64,000 nt of DNA from Hemileia vastatrix (Eukaryota; Basidiomycota; Pucciniomycetes; Pucciniales; Zaghouaniaceae). The DNA lies in NCBI GenBank assembly GCA_030280995.1, contig JASXTE010000008.1, positions 20,883,693-20,947,692 on the forward strand, given 5' to 3'. The position numbers and the translations under genes are program-made. Of this stretch, positions 31,301-43,394 are shown piece after piece. The notes beneath the pieces were generated by a model. It was given only the letters and a program-made list of their open reading frames with translations. It ran no database searches and had not been told where the DNA came from. Every line of letters starts with the position of its first letter. The first letter of the stretch is position 1.

Positions 31301-32772
31301 AAAAGATATATTGAAAAAACAGGATGTTTTCTGTCATATGGAGCATACAAGTTAACTTCAACTGCATTATCACCAACCATTCTTCTGACAACAAATGGGT
31401 CTTTTAATTTGTTATTAACTTGTAAATTGAAGTGGACTGTAATAATCAGTACTTCATCACCATTTTCAAAAGTGTATTCTTTATGTAATTTGTCCCATCT
31501 ATTCTTCTCATATTCAAAGGATTTTTCAATACATTGCTGAGCATGACTTCTTCAAAGTTTTTGAATTTGAAGAAAAGATTTTACACTAGGATGTAAATCC
31601 AATACAGGTATTTTTCTATTGAGAGTTTGGGCTGGATTATTTGGAACATATCCAAGCCAGAGCTCAAAAGGATTTCTTTGAGTAACAGAATGAACAGTGC
31701 TATTATAAGCAAATTTTAAACCAGGAAGTAATGTAACCCAATCTTGAGTAAATATGTCATTGTCTTTGCATTCAAGGCCAAAGTCAAAATACCTTCTTAT
31801 CATGTCATCTAAGGTCTGAATCATCCTTTCAGCTAATCCATCAGTTTGGGGGTGATGGGCAGAAGAAAGTTAAAGATCACAACCACAAACATCCATCAGA
31901 GACATCCAAAATTCAGAAGAAAATTTAGGGTGCCTGTCAGAGATTATGGCCTTAGGAAAACCAGAAGTATTAAACATATGAGACCACCACAAGAAATCTA
32001 ATTGTTTAGTGGAAATATCCTTTTGGGTAGGGATAAATTTACACATTTTTGTGAATCTGTCCACAATAACCCAACAAGAGTTATAACCCTCTTTCCCAGA
32101 AATGGGTAATCCTGTTAAAAAGTCCATGTTTATTATCTGCCATGGTGCATCAGGAGGTTCAATATGTTGCATAAGTCCAGCTCTTTTACCAGTAGATCTT
32201 TTTGATTTTTGTCAAGAATCATAGGATTCAACATATAATTTGGTGTCTTCAGACATATTAACCCACCAAGAAGTGTTTTTATTTCTGATCAATGTTTTTT
32301 CAAGATCCAAATTTACAGCCAATATGTCATCATGAAAAATTTTCAAGATGATCTCTTTCATATTAGAAGGAATAACAATAAAATTACTCAAATTTCTTCT
32401 ATAATATAGATATCCTTCATCAACTGAAAAATTACCTTTCTCCAAAGCCTTCTTGTACTTTGGTGGGAGGGTTTTAATTAATGCTTGTATTGAAGCATTC
32501 TTTGGATCATTTATTATGGTACATAATTTTTTTAAGTCAGTGTCCTTATCATATGAATCCAGAATAAGCTGTAATAGCTCTTCCTCCATATAAACCACAT
32601 ATATCCCATGAATATGAATCATTTCATCTTCAGGAACATATGCAGGATTTGAGTCATCATTTGGAAAAGGTAACCTTGATAACATATTCACATTTGAGTG
32701 AAAAATACCAGCCCTATGAATTATTTTCATTCTCCCTCTGTATTCTTGAACAGATAGCTGCCATCTGAACAT
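31301..32772 (-). pseudogene. Element II integrase
   Basis: From right to left: linker, IFHDDILAVNLDLEKTLI (HHCC region, second His lost), KLYVESYDS where CDSCQK is altered, core NMDFLTGLP (Asp), ISDRHPKFSSEFW (second Asp region) and HPQTDGLAERMIQTL with the catalytic Glu kept. Then FAYNSTVHSVTQRNPFELWLGYVP. Three frames are needed to read it. Confidence 0.9.
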
Positions 32773-33180
32773 ATGCTTGTAAGGTGTTTTTAAGTTTAAG
32801 AGGGATTAACTGCACTGCAGTCAGTGACAAGTTCAAATTACTGGTCATCCAGGTAATAATGTAGATTTTCTAGAGCCCACTATACTGCTAAACACTCTAG
32901 TTTAGTGGAACCATATTTCAATTCACTATTTCTCAAGGATCTTGAAATATAAAAAATTACTACTTCTGATAATTTTTCATTCATCACTTGTTTATGATAG
33001 AGGGTAGCACCAAGACCAATAAAACTGGCATCAGTGTATAAAACAAATGGTTGATTAAATTCAGGTAAAGCAAGAATTGTTGCTGTCATTAAACAATGTT
33101 TCATAGTGTCAAAAGCTCTTTGTCTTTCACTATTCCAGACAAAAGCAACATATTTCTTATTCAATTGGGTCAGGGGTAAT
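32773..33180 (-). pseudogene. Element II RNase H
   Basis: FVLYTDASFIGLGATLYHKQ and YISRSLRNSELKYGSTKLECLAV are in one frame (33164-32880). The end with the DCSAV region lies in broken frames to 32780. It matches element III closely. Confidence 0.88.
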
Positions 33181-33181
33181 G

Positions 33182-34015
33182 CTATAACCTGATAATTTTT
33201 AATATACTGTCAATAGTATCCACACATTCGAAAGAACTCTGGAGCTCTCTAAATGAGGTAGGAGCCTTCACCTGTTGTGTGGCTGCCACTTTGTTTTGGT
33301 CAACACATATCTGTAAACCTGAGACAACATGACCAAGCACTTTTAAGGAATGAAAACCAAATTTGCATTTCTTCAAAGAAAGTTTCGTATTTATCTCATC
33401 CATATTATGGAACACTTTACACAGGTGGTCAAGATGTTCCTCAAATGTTTTTGAGGATATAATGATATCATCAATATGAACCATCAGCCATCCTTAAATT
33501 ATTTCTTTATGGAATGTGTTATCCATAAATTTTTAAAAAACTGAAGGGGTAATTCTAGAGCCAAATGGCATCCTAATATACTTATAAATACCCATATGAG
33601 TAGCAATCATCAGATAATTCTGAGAATTTTTTTCATCAGGTACCTGATGATATCCCTTGTTACCATCCAAACAGGTGATATATTTAGCACGTTTTAGGGT
33701 AGCATGCATAGAGCTAATTCTGGGTAAAGGATAGATAACATCAACAGTATAAGTGTTCAATTCTCAATAATCACCACATAGCCTGGCTTTATCTTTCTCA
33801 TAAGAAATTAGGACAGGTGAGATAAAACAATGTTTAGGTGTTTCAACTACCTTTTCAATAATATTCATTTTCAAAAGGGTAGAGATATTGTCTTCAATAT
33901 ATTTTCTCTTTGTGGAAGAAGCAGGATAAGGCTTCTTCTTTAAACTAGGTGGTATTTCAGTTAATGGTTAAGATAATGAAAGTTTTATTTCTTTCCTAAT
34001 TCATGTGACCCATGA
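33182..34015 (-). pseudogene. Element II reverse transcriptase
   Basis: Contains NTYTVDVIYPLPRISSMHATL, KYITCLDGNKGYHQVP, YIRMPFGSRITPSVF and MVHIDDIIISSKTFEEH. The active site reads HIDD, keeping both catalytic Asp. ELQSSFECVDTIDSILKI is drifted thumb region. Stops near 33490-33530 and 33765. Confidence 0.9.
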
Positions 34016-34770
34016 GCAAAAGCCATATGAAAATATTTTATCAATTGGATGATGGAATCTTTTTCCTCACCAAAATGTTGTTCTCCAAAAGAAGCATTGT
34101 AAATTTCAGACACAAGGGCAGGCATTTATTTTGTATATCTTCCTTTATATTGAACTACAGAATGACATTTATTCAATCCTGATGTTAATAATGTTTTGGG
34201 GGAAGAAATTTAAAATTTTCTCTTCCCATTCAACTCCATTGTGAAGCATTGGTTTGAAGGATCCAATTTTATGCCATACTTGGTTGAAATATAATTTCCC
34301 ACAATGAACCAACTGCTTTAGTTATCATTTTTCATGACAACAAAATCACATATAGCTCTTACAAAACCATGGTTATATTTGAAAAATACTGTGGCTTTGT
34401 ATTTACCAATGGGGGACAAAAAAGAGACATAACATCTCCAATTCTCAGAAATGATAGGCATAAGTTTTGATTTATAATCTTGGTCCACTGAAGCAAGTGA
34501 TTTTTCAGATACTACACTTCCTCCAGCTCCAGAATCTAAGACAACCTCTATGTTGTTTCCACTGATCAAGACTTTTGCCTTGAGAGGGGCAATAATAATT
34601 GAGCTGTCCTCAAGGTTTTTTATGATTTCAGAATCCTCTACTGTAGATAAATCATTATTCTCAATATTAATATTATTTAAATAATGAATATCCTCTTCCA
34701 GTATTAAATTTTCCCGGTGAGATTCATATGAAATATTTCTGGCACAATCACTTGAAGTATCATCCAGTGC
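34016..34770 (-). pseudogene. Element II protease and linker
   Basis: VVLDSGAGGSVVSEKSLASVDQDY is read at 34569-34318, followed by CYVSFLSPIGKYKATVFFKY and FVRAICDFVVMKNDN. The linker has a FAHGSH block near 34030. D-S-G-A marks the active-site aspartate. Confidence 0.88.
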
Positions 34771-35917
34771 TATTGTGTCATCAGCATATTCCTCCGTATG
34801 TTCAACAAGATTTATATTTTTGTCACAAAAATGGCCTTTCTGCCAAGGTTTGCTGCATTTGAAGAAAGTAATTGTTGCATACTTTTAAGGTGAAACAGGG
34901 GCAGAAGGTTTACAAACCTTTTTCAGAGGGTTTTGTTGGTAATTGGAGGTTTTCTCCAATTAAGTTCTAGGAATTAATCTTCTAGTATCATACTTTTTTT
35001 TCAAAAGGATCTCATTACAAGTATTAATGAAGGAAGAAGGTTCTCTTGAGAACTCAGTCCTAGCAACTATTAAGTCTCTTAGAGACATAGGAAGTTTATA
35101 GAGGATTCTGTCCTTCAATAACACAAACTCCATATTTGGGTCAATTGCCCTCAAGGTTTTCACAAGTTTCATCAGGTACTCAATAGGTTTATAGTAGAAG
35201 AGCTATATCTAGTTTCTTCATACTGCCTTTCTTGAGCTATCCTAAACTTGGAACCACCAAATTGTGCTCTGATTAATTTCTTCCAATCTTCCCATGAGTA
35301 GTCATTTTTATCAAAGAGAACAGATTAATACAACATTAGGGCTACATTGGTAAATAAATAAATTTATTTTGACACAATTTCCTCATCTGGGAGTTTATAA
35401 GAATTCTTTAAATTATCAATCCTGCGAATGAACTGCTTCCAATTAGATGAAGAATCACCATCAAATGATTGATATTGGTCAAGTTTTAGCCAATTCTTTT
35501 GATTTGAAGTAGTCTCCTTATTACAAGCTTTTTTCTGAGTGAGAAGAAGCTGTTACTTCTCCAATTGGGCAGTAATCTCATTGTTTAATCCTTTTGTAGA
35601 TGATTCAGGTACATCATCAAGTTTTGATAGAAACTCAGTGACATCTTCAGGCATTTCTGGCCCTACTTTTACTTTAGATGAACTAGGAACAGGTACAATT
35701 GGGTTATCCTGGACTACAGGTTCTTTCAAAGGAATATCAGAAAACTTTTGATCATGAAACAATGAATTGAATTTTTCTTCAATGGTTGTTAATCTAGTTT
35801 TCACTCTTGGAATAACAGTTAAGTTCTCATTGATGGTTGAAAAAGATAACTGGTTCTTATTTTTTAAAGAAGAATAATGGTTACTCACCCTTTCTAAGTT
35901 CATCTTATGTACCGCTG
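34771..35917 (-). pseudogene. Element II gag, C-terminal half with nucleocapsid finger
   Basis: The finger reads FKCSKPWQKGHFC at about 34860-34820, with first Cys lost, and IDPNMEFVLLKDRILYKLPMSLRDLIVAR (35172-34960) is capsid end. Upstream are HYSSLKNKNQLSFSTINENL and RLTTIEEKFNSLFHDQKF (before 35553), coiled-coil-like. The insertion at 35918-36874 cuts it from the N-terminal half. Confidence 0.85.
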
Positions 35918-36874
35918 TGATAATCCAAACCTGGGTAGGCCTTTGTAGTGCATATTTATGGGTATTTGGTATGTAGGGTGTTATTGGGGTTATGGTGTTA
36001 TTAGTGTTTTTTTTCATCTTTAGGTGATAGGTAGTAGTGTTTATGGAGGCTGAAGCTATGGTCACTTATTATGCCTCAGGTTAATGTCCTTTCTTTTCTC
36101 TTCATTTTGGTATCCCTTATGGGTGGTTACCTTGTTCTATAAGGTAGTTATGGTGTTGTTATTGGTATTTATCGGATGTTTATTGCTAAGTGGTGCTTAT
36201 TTAGGCTTAAGCTAGGGTCACTTATTATGTATCAGCTTATTTTCCTTTTTTTCTTTTCATTTAGGTATTTCTTATGTGTTTTTATCTTGTTTATTAGTGA
36301 AGTTATGGGTTTTTAGGGTTTTTAAGGTTTTTATGGGTTGTATGGGTGTTTTAAGGCCTAGAAGCGGCCCGCCCGCCCCTAAGCTGCCTGCCCCCACCTA
36401 ATCTGAGGCCCCTCTTGAAGCGGGGTGGCTGCCTGGGTTCTGGGGAAGCGCTAAAATGCACTTTTATGCATGAAATAGGCTGGGAAACCTGGATTTTGGG
36501 CAGGGAATTGTTCGGGGTGGTCTGTGTGCTGGCTGTATGATGCGTGTGTGGGAAGATTTTTAGGGGAATCATCTTATCTCTTTACTAATCGCCTCTCTGT
36601 TCCTCACTGTCTCATTGGCTTGGTTTTTGTTGGCATATATTACTGTTCATTTCAACTCTTTCTGGTAGTCTGTCTGGGACTATTATCTTCACTTTCAAAG
36701 GGGTCAAGTGTGTTTAATTAAAGAGTCTAGCAAACAGATCTCAAATTTGCTGCAACAGGTAAATCTCACTTGTTTTTCTAAAGGGACAGGGGTTATTCTT
36801 TCTGGTTTTACTCCAACTCCCTTGGTCAAGGCCTATAGCTAGTACTATAGGATTGTCTACACCACTAGTTTCTG
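35918..36874. mobile_element. Insertion nested in element II gag (~0.95 kb, unclassified)
   Basis: Gag coding reads through a conserved DLCKLKDTVSI stretch to QKLV near 36874 and resumes HKMNLERV at 35917. In element III these parts are contiguous, so the intervening sequence is an insertion. It includes a GC-rich patch (36361-36470), two ~130-bp tandem repeats (about 36030 and 36205, sharing GGTCACTTATTATG) and a terminus found inverted at 29671. Tips read TGTAC...CTACA, but no target duplication is clear. No coding capacity recognised. Confidence 0.75.
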
Positions 36875-38019
36875 GCAACAGATAGACACAGTATCTTTTA
36901 ATTTACACAAATCATTTTTGATATTTTACCATAAAGAAACTTTGTTTTCATGAGTTACTTTGTAATTAAACAAATCATCAGAAACTCTCTGTAACTCACT
37001 CCTCAATGCTTGATAACCCTGTTCAGTTAACAAACTATTATATTTTTGAGTCAATTGCATGTTTTTAATTATATGATTTTGTTTATCAATAATATCCCTC
37101 AAATATTCATCATTAATGTTAGCTACATCTGGAGTATTTCTAAATAGGGAAATAGAATAGCTTTCCAGATTCTCATAAAACCCATGATCAAGTGTCTCAT
37201 CAATAATAGCCATATCCAGATTTATCATTGAAGTAAAAATCAAAACCAAAGGATTAGATACATTAGAATATTGAGAACTTTGTCTACTACTCTCAGCGTC
37301 TACTGGTCTCACAGTCTCATCTCCTCTTCCAGAATTACCTGAAGGAATTGAATCAGTAGCAAGAAATAGTACTTGAGATTGAATAGAGGGGCTTACCATG
37401 GCTTGGGCAAGAATTGAATGTGATTGTTTTTTCTCTTTCTTCCTCCTTGATAGGGGTGAGGAGGTGTGAGGCTGAACTTAATGGTTCTTGAAGGACCTGC
37501 CTGAGGTACTTGTTGCTGTTGTTGTTCTTTGGACAGATAATCCCACTGGGTGTTCAGCCAATCCCACTTCCACTTTGAGACTTCCACATTTTCTTGTTGC
37601 TAGGGGGCTAATTGTGGAAGGGCTCTTGGGGGAGGAGGAGGCTTCCTCTTCTCTTGAAGGAAGAACTTAATTTTCTTACCTTGTCTTCTAGAGAGTCTGT
37701 TTTTGATCTCAGATTGAGGTTTTCTGACATCAACTCCTTGATGTGAGTGGAGAGATTTTTGACTTGCTGATTCAAGGGCATGTTTTTTATTTTGAAGCCT
37801 TTTGGAAGCTCTTCTGGGGGGTTGATAGAAGGCTTTTGTTCTTGAGCAGTTGTCTCCACTAATATCTCCATCTTCTGCATTTCCACATCCTGATTGGTCC
37901 AGTAATTTATTAATTTGAGCCAGTTTTGTAGTAAAAGGAGAGCTTACAGAAGAAGCTTCATCATAATAAATTAAATCCAGTCCCTCATCACGGCCAGCAG
38001 AAGCACCTTGATCAGTCAT
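36875..38019 (-). pseudogene. Element II gag, N-terminal half
   Basis: The ATG at 38019 gives MTDQGASAGRDEGLDLIYYDE, acidic. Frames at 37886-37608 read PPEELPKGFKIKNMPLNQQV and LSTHIKELMSENLNLRSK (coiled coil), then 37399-36926 has SVVDQ-free helical capsid sequence with DEYLRDIIDKQNHIIKNMQ. An acceptor-like TTTCTCTCAG lies 18 bp upstream of the ATG. Three frames are needed. Confidence 0.85.
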
Positions 38020-38139
38020 AGTTGAAGTTAAACTGAACTGAGAGAAATGAATATTAAAATTTAATCAGTTATTATTTTTAATTTATTAAAAGAAAAATAA
38101 GGGAAAGAAAAATTAATTATATAAGTAATTATCAGGATT

Positions 38140-38725
38140 TTGTAATAAACTGGAATAATTAAAATACAATGTTTTTCAGGACACAAATCAACTGATATAA
38201 TAATCACAATTTTTATTAATTAAAATAATTTAATAACCAGGATTAAAAATGGATCAACTGAAATAATATAATAATTTATTAATTAGTAATGTATATGTTG
38301 ATAACTATCAGGACAGAAGTCAACTGAAGGTTTAAATTACTAGGGCTTAATTTCAACTGAAAATAATTTTAATTACCAGGACTTAATTTCAACTGAAATA
38401 GTTTAATTACCAGGACTTATTGTCAACTGAAATAATTTTTAATATAATTAATTCAATTAATTTCAAATATTGTTAATTTACTGTCAGGGAAATTTGTCAA
38501 CTGAAACAATAATATAAAATTTTAATTATCAGGGCAGAGGTTAACTGAAATAATTAATATATATATATATATAAAATAATTAATTTAATTTATATTACTT
38601 CTAGGACTAGGAACAATATGGTTCTATCTTGGTCAACTAGGAAAAAAATATTTTATTTACCAGGCACCTCTCCCTGTAAAATGAGCAAGTTAATGCCACT
38701 TACAGAGTTCTGAGTAAAAAAGATA
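38140..38725 (-). promoter_or_regulatory. Element II structured leader
   Basis: Element-strand leader with eight or nine copies of ATTATTTCAGTTGA...TCCTGGTAATT (for example at 38410-38440 and 38375-38405), after the conserved block CCTAGTTGACCAAGATAGAA at 38597-38643. Stem arms pair as in element III, with U-G in place of U-A where TGATAAT is TGGTAAT. Confidence 0.65.
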
Positions 38726-38992
38726 TGCGTAGACAATGAAATGTGCAAAATGACCCACAGATAGTAATCAATATAATTACCACAATTATATATGACTATT
38801 GAAAATATATAAACCTAAATTTTTGAGCGTAGTTAGATTCCCAGTCGCAGAAAAAAAATAAGTCATGTGGTTGATGAAATTTGTTTTTTTTTCATTGTCT
38901 ACTTGTCTTATTGGTGTCTCATCATTGATGGTCCCTCAGTCACCAGCTTCAAGATATTGATGTGCCCTTGACGGTTTGGAAATGGCCTCAAG

Positions 38993-39782
38993 TATCGAAG
39001 GGTCCTGATGGTCTAGAAGACTTTTAACGGAGGTCCAATGGCGGTGTTAGGTGAATTTCAGGGTTTCAAGGTCAGAGTACGTATAATTGATCTTTTATTT
39101 GATTTAATCAATTAAAAGAGGTATAATTTTATAAATATTATTATAATCATAGATTTAGAATTACATGTAAGTAAATACTAAAAAAATAAGTAGTAATAAA
39201 TATATGTTTGTAATAATGGTTTTAATAAAATAATAAGTAAGTAATAGATTCTTAAAACAACCAGAAAAGGGAGGCCTTATATAGGCAAAAGAGAGACAAA
39301 GCACAGAGGCAGAAATCCTATGAACAGTATTATGAGAGAAGAAAAAGAATATTCCAGAAGAATATTTCAAATAATAAGATTGTTCTAGAAAGAAGGTGTT
39401 TAAAATGTATATTTACTGTATATGTCAGAAAGAAATTGACTTATTTAAAAATTACTGTAAGTGTCATTTTTAAATAAGTAACTTGAATTTCTTATATAGA
39501 TTTATTTTTATGTTTAATATTAAATTTTATTTCAATATTAAATTTTTATTTCTCTTAAACTGTCACTGAGCACGGTGTTAAGAAATAAAAATGTAAGGGA
39601 CAAATAATTTTAATTTTAATTATTTACTAATTTTACTTTTTTGTAACTAGTTAATTTATTACAGGTAAATTTAAAGTAAATATTTTATAATTAATAGTAA
39701 TATATAAGAAATAAAAAGGTGTGGCTTCATCCCAGTAAATAATTAATTATTTTACTGGGAAATTCTAGCAGCCTGTCTGACA
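38993..39782 (-). repeat. Element II 5' LTR
   Basis: 790 bp. Element-strand tips TGTCAGACAGGC and CCCTTCGATA. TTATATA at 39277-39283. A near-perfect palindrome, CCCAGTAAATAATTA with its inverted partner, spans 39731-39760. Confidence 0.92.
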
Positions 39783-39787
39783 AAAAC

Positions 39788-40269
39788 CCTCTAGAAACGC
39801 TCCCCAGCCTTCTATAATGGAGGTGGGTGGCCTGCCTAGAAGCAGCCAGCCCTCCCTGAAGCCAGAAAACCACCAAAAACCTCCAATAATGCCCAAAATA
39901 CTTAGAAAAATCCACCATGACTACCAAAACCCTTAAAACACAAAATTAAGCTACGGCAACATTGAGACATAAAATATAGAGCCAAATTAGCTCTACTTAA
40001 TGTTACTAAGCACTTAACTCTAAGAATTAAGGTTAGCCTGTAAAACATAAAAAACAAAATTAAACAGCTATCTTTTAGAAATGAAAAATGAGGAAATTAC
40101 CCCTTAAAACTTAGAATATGAAAAATATCAACAAGACATAAAATATAGAGAAAAACGAGGGCTATCTAATGGTAGTACCTACATACCCATAGTCCTAATA
40201 TTTACTGAATAAAACTAGAAAAACACCCAATTATTCAACCAATTTCAATTAAGACATACCAAAACAGTG
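39788..40269. other. Spacer with a possible degraded repeat
   Basis: The GC-richer stretch 39790-39870 resembles the GC patch of the insertion nested in element II (CGCTCCCCAG and GCCTGCC blocks). The remainder is AT-rich without a gene. Confidence 0.4.
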
Positions 40270-40361
40270 CCAAACAGCCCAACAAAGGCCTCTGCCAATG
40301 TTGGAAGACCACAACGTAAATGGCTTCATTTTTAGCAAAGCTAGCAATTTTTCACTATAAT
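40270..40361 (+). repeat. Solo LTR family, short fragment
   Basis: GGCTTCATTTTTAGCAAAGC and CACTATAAT match 60258-60298. It stops where a CACTA-type MITE tip begins. Confidence 0.6.
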
Positions 40362-40465
40362 CACCACACAATATGGGGTGCGGACTTGCTAGCAAGTCCA
40401 CAACCTTGAACCTAAATTCATATCTATTTGAGCAAACATTAAGGTAGTGATGAAACAATAAGGAA
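40362..40465. mobile_element. CACTA-type MITE, copy 3 (5' fragment)
   Basis: CACCACACAATATGGGG, the full palindrome GGACTTGCTAGCAAGTCC and about 70 bp of the interior match copies 1 and 4. No right end is found, so it is truncated or belongs to a longer relative. Confidence 0.7.
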
Positions 40466-41827
40466 TAAAGTGCAAAAATAAGTTGAAACTCTGATGAAGC
40501 TAGCTTGATTATTTATTGAAGACATGTGAACATTTTTTGAAACAATGTTGAAGCATTAAAAACACACTTTTATAATGGTATGTTGAAATCATGCCTCTCC
40601 AAAGCTAAGCCAGTCTGGAAAGCTAAAAAATTTTAAAAATAATATTATACTTTGTTGCATGAAAAACTAGACACACCCCAATTTAAATTCAATGAAAAAT
40701 GTTCTAAAATGTTCAAATAATTTTATTTTAGTTTTAATAGGGGGTATCAAAGTTAAAAATTTGTAATTATTTAAAAGTTATATCACAACACAAAAAGAAA
40801 GCCACAAACTTGAATTTAATTCTTAGTAAAAAGGTGTTTTGGCTGAACAATATGGCATATTTTAAAAAATAATCATGGTTGATTTGGTGGAAAAACTTGG
40901 TGTATTGTAATAAAAGATTTCTAACTTTGATCCTTCATAATATATGGGAAATTTATAAGGCACTATAGTAAATCATTCAAAAAATATTTTGGGGATTAAT
41001 ATCTTCCATTAAATTTCCCCAGTAAAAATTTGAAACAAAAATTTGATTCTTATTATTTAAAAAGATTTTATTAAACATTATTAATATTTAAAATATCTAA
41101 AAAATGTAAAACATTTATTAAAATGAAGGGAATAATACTTTGGTTATAAAATTAACTCTAATATAAATATCTATTCTGTTTTCTATTCAATAAATAAAAA
41201 ATGTATGCATGCAATAGTATTTTTTACAACATATTAACCCTTTATATTAAAAATATGAAAAAATGATAGACATAAAATGAGAATTTATTAAAAAGAATAT
41301 CACTTAAATGGTTTTTTGATTTATATTTGTTTTTTTTGAGTTTATTTCTTTCCTTTTTCAATGCAATATAACATATTTCTCATGTTTTATTATTATTTTA
41401 TTTTGTAGAACACTATTACTTACCTTTCCATTCCTACCTTCTGTCTTATGTTAAAAGATTATCTTCAATACAATTCCCCTGATAAAAATTTCTTTTCTTT
41501 TCTCTCAACACAATTATTTCCATGATATTAAACCCCTTCTTCTGCTTTCAAATTCTCTCTGACCCTTTAAAAGCATCCCTACCCATTTTTACTTCTTCCC
41601 ATCACTAATTATCACTTCCCCAGACCTTTATGCCTGTTATAGGTCAAAGAAACCAAGAGGATTATTTTGAGAAGGAAATGAAAAGGTATTGATGATAGGG
41701 TAAGTGTAGAAAAAGGAAAAGGGTAATGATAAAACTTGGAGATAAGGGTTGAAAAAAAGTGGTAGAGAGGGAAGTATAATGAGTTTAAAGTGGCTGTCAA
41801 TATTTTAGAGGAAAGAAAAAGGGATCA
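40466..41827. other. AT-rich and purine-rich spacer
   Basis: No gene seen. From 41640 the plus strand is strongly purine-rich, and the same composition resumes right of element IV (51232-51480). Element IV therefore inserted into one purine-rich tract. Confidence 0.55.
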
Positions 41828-41832
41828 GAATG

Positions 41833-43107
41833 TATGGGCTGGTTGTCTAGAAGAAGGAGGAAAACAATGAAGGATGAAGAGTAAGAGGAGGAGATGGGGA
41901 AGGAAGGAAAGTAAAAGAGAATTTGAGAGTATTTTTAAGAGAAAAAAAGCAAGGAGGATTTCTTGGACTTTGACAGAAAAGTGAGGGTTATATTAAAATA
42001 TAATATATTGAATTTAAGTAAGGTTTTAATTCTCAATGCGCGGCAAACACCAATATTATTATTAGACCTATTGCAACCGTAAAATATTTATTTAATTTTA
42101 ATTTTAGATTTTATAAGGCTAATAAAAAATAAAATAAATGTAATATAATTAAAGTTGTATTGAGTTGAGTGTATATAATAAGTGATGTGTTAAAGGGGAT
42201 TACCCAAGGCCCTTTTATAGACCAAGGGACCCCTGAAGCGCCACTAATCAATAAATAAAAAATAGAAATAATCTAAAACAAAATATAACAGAGTAGAAAT
42301 GAAACATGACTATTAAGAGAAAAATATGAAACAATTAACTAAACCTGTGAGTAATTAACCATTTTCCCACCATAACTTACCAAAACACTTAATTAAAATA
42401 ATTATTAACCAAGTAAGTCTGAAACATGAGAACAATGAGTAAAATGATTCAAAACAGACATTATAGTGACATGTAAAGGATTTAAGAAAAATAAATAAAA
42501 TTATTTTCACACCAAAATTCATGTAATAAATTTAATTCAGTTTAAAGAAATTTTAATTAATTGTTTTAACTATTTAATTAATTCAATAATTAGTTTAATT
42601 GAAACATATAATTAATTTAATGATATTTGTGATTTAAAGTGGGAATTTTAATACTATGTTATTAAATAAGTATTACAATTTATTTAATAATATTTTTCTG
42701 ACACAATTAAGTGTCAAAAGAAGCACCCAATATTATTGTTTAATAATATATGAAGTTTTATTTAATATATAAATTTAAATAATTAATTTAATTACATTAT
42801 AAGTCAATTTTACATATATAATTATAATATATTTTTGTAATTAATTAATTATTAATTTATAATTATTAAATACATAAAAATGCACCATTATTTGTAGAAT
42901 ATAAAATATATTATGCTTAACTTAAATGTATAAAAATTTATATAACAATAAAATTAATAAAAAGCTTATATTTAATAAGATACTTATATAATTTTATTAT
43001 GAAATAAAATATTAATTTATATACATAAAATACAATTCTTACGCCCTCTTTCAGGTCCAATAAATTAACATATCATTTACTGGGCTCCTGGTATAGCCTG
43101 GCTGACA
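41833..43107 (-). repeat. Element IV 3' LTR
   Basis: Element-strand start TGTCAGCCAGGCTATACC and end CAACCAGCCCATA. A TATAAAAGGGCC box lies at about 42209-42220. Aligned with 49950-51226. Confidence 0.95.
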
Positions 43108-43121
43108 CTCCCTCACTCTAA
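43108..43121 (-). promoter_or_regulatory. Element IV polypurine tract
   Basis: TAGAGTGAGGGAG on the element strand, directly beside the 3' LTR. Confidence 0.75.
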
Positions 43122-43139
43122 AAAAACAATAAAAAAATG

Positions 43140-43394
43140 CTAAGATTTTTTCTTTTTGTACTTTTTCAACAAAGTAGGAAGATTTGAAATCTCTTTGCCA
43201 GGTATCCATGCATCATGTTCAGATAATTTGTTCTTATATCTCAATAAATATTCAGTACCTCTTTCAGACGTGATAATTCTGTCATTTAGAATTTTATCAA
43301 TTTCTGCAGTTTCTGTGACTTCTTGAGGGTTTTTCTTAGGTCTTCCCTTTCTTTTGAGAAATAAGTCACTGATGGAAGTATAAGGCTTAATCAA
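43140..43394 (-). pseudogene. Element IV chromodomain
   Basis: A basic linker KRKGRPKKNPQE is followed by a chromodomain with AEIDKILNDRIITSE, TEYLLRYKNKLSEHDAW and IPGKEISNLPTLLKKY. Tyr and Trp at the expected cage positions are present. The domain is open, but a frameshift at its start (about 43394) separates it from integrase. Family knowledge: such domains bind methylated histone H3 and bias insertion to heterochromatin. Confidence 0.85.

Larger units (their letters stand above)
30228..39782 (-). mobile_element. Chromodomain Ty3/Gypsy element II (complete, with nested insertion)
   Basis: Minus-strand element flanked by AAAAC at 30223-30227 and 39783-39787, a 5-bp target duplication. Both LTRs are 790 bp. 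All domains of element III are present in the same order, with a ~0.95-kb insertion in gag (35918-36874). Frameshifts and stops throughout, but fewer than in III. The intact target duplication means the ends are original. Confidence 0.93.

Noticed and set aside
36351..36572. Open frame in the GC-rich patch
   Set aside because: Lies inside the nested insertion; composition-driven, no recognisable domain.
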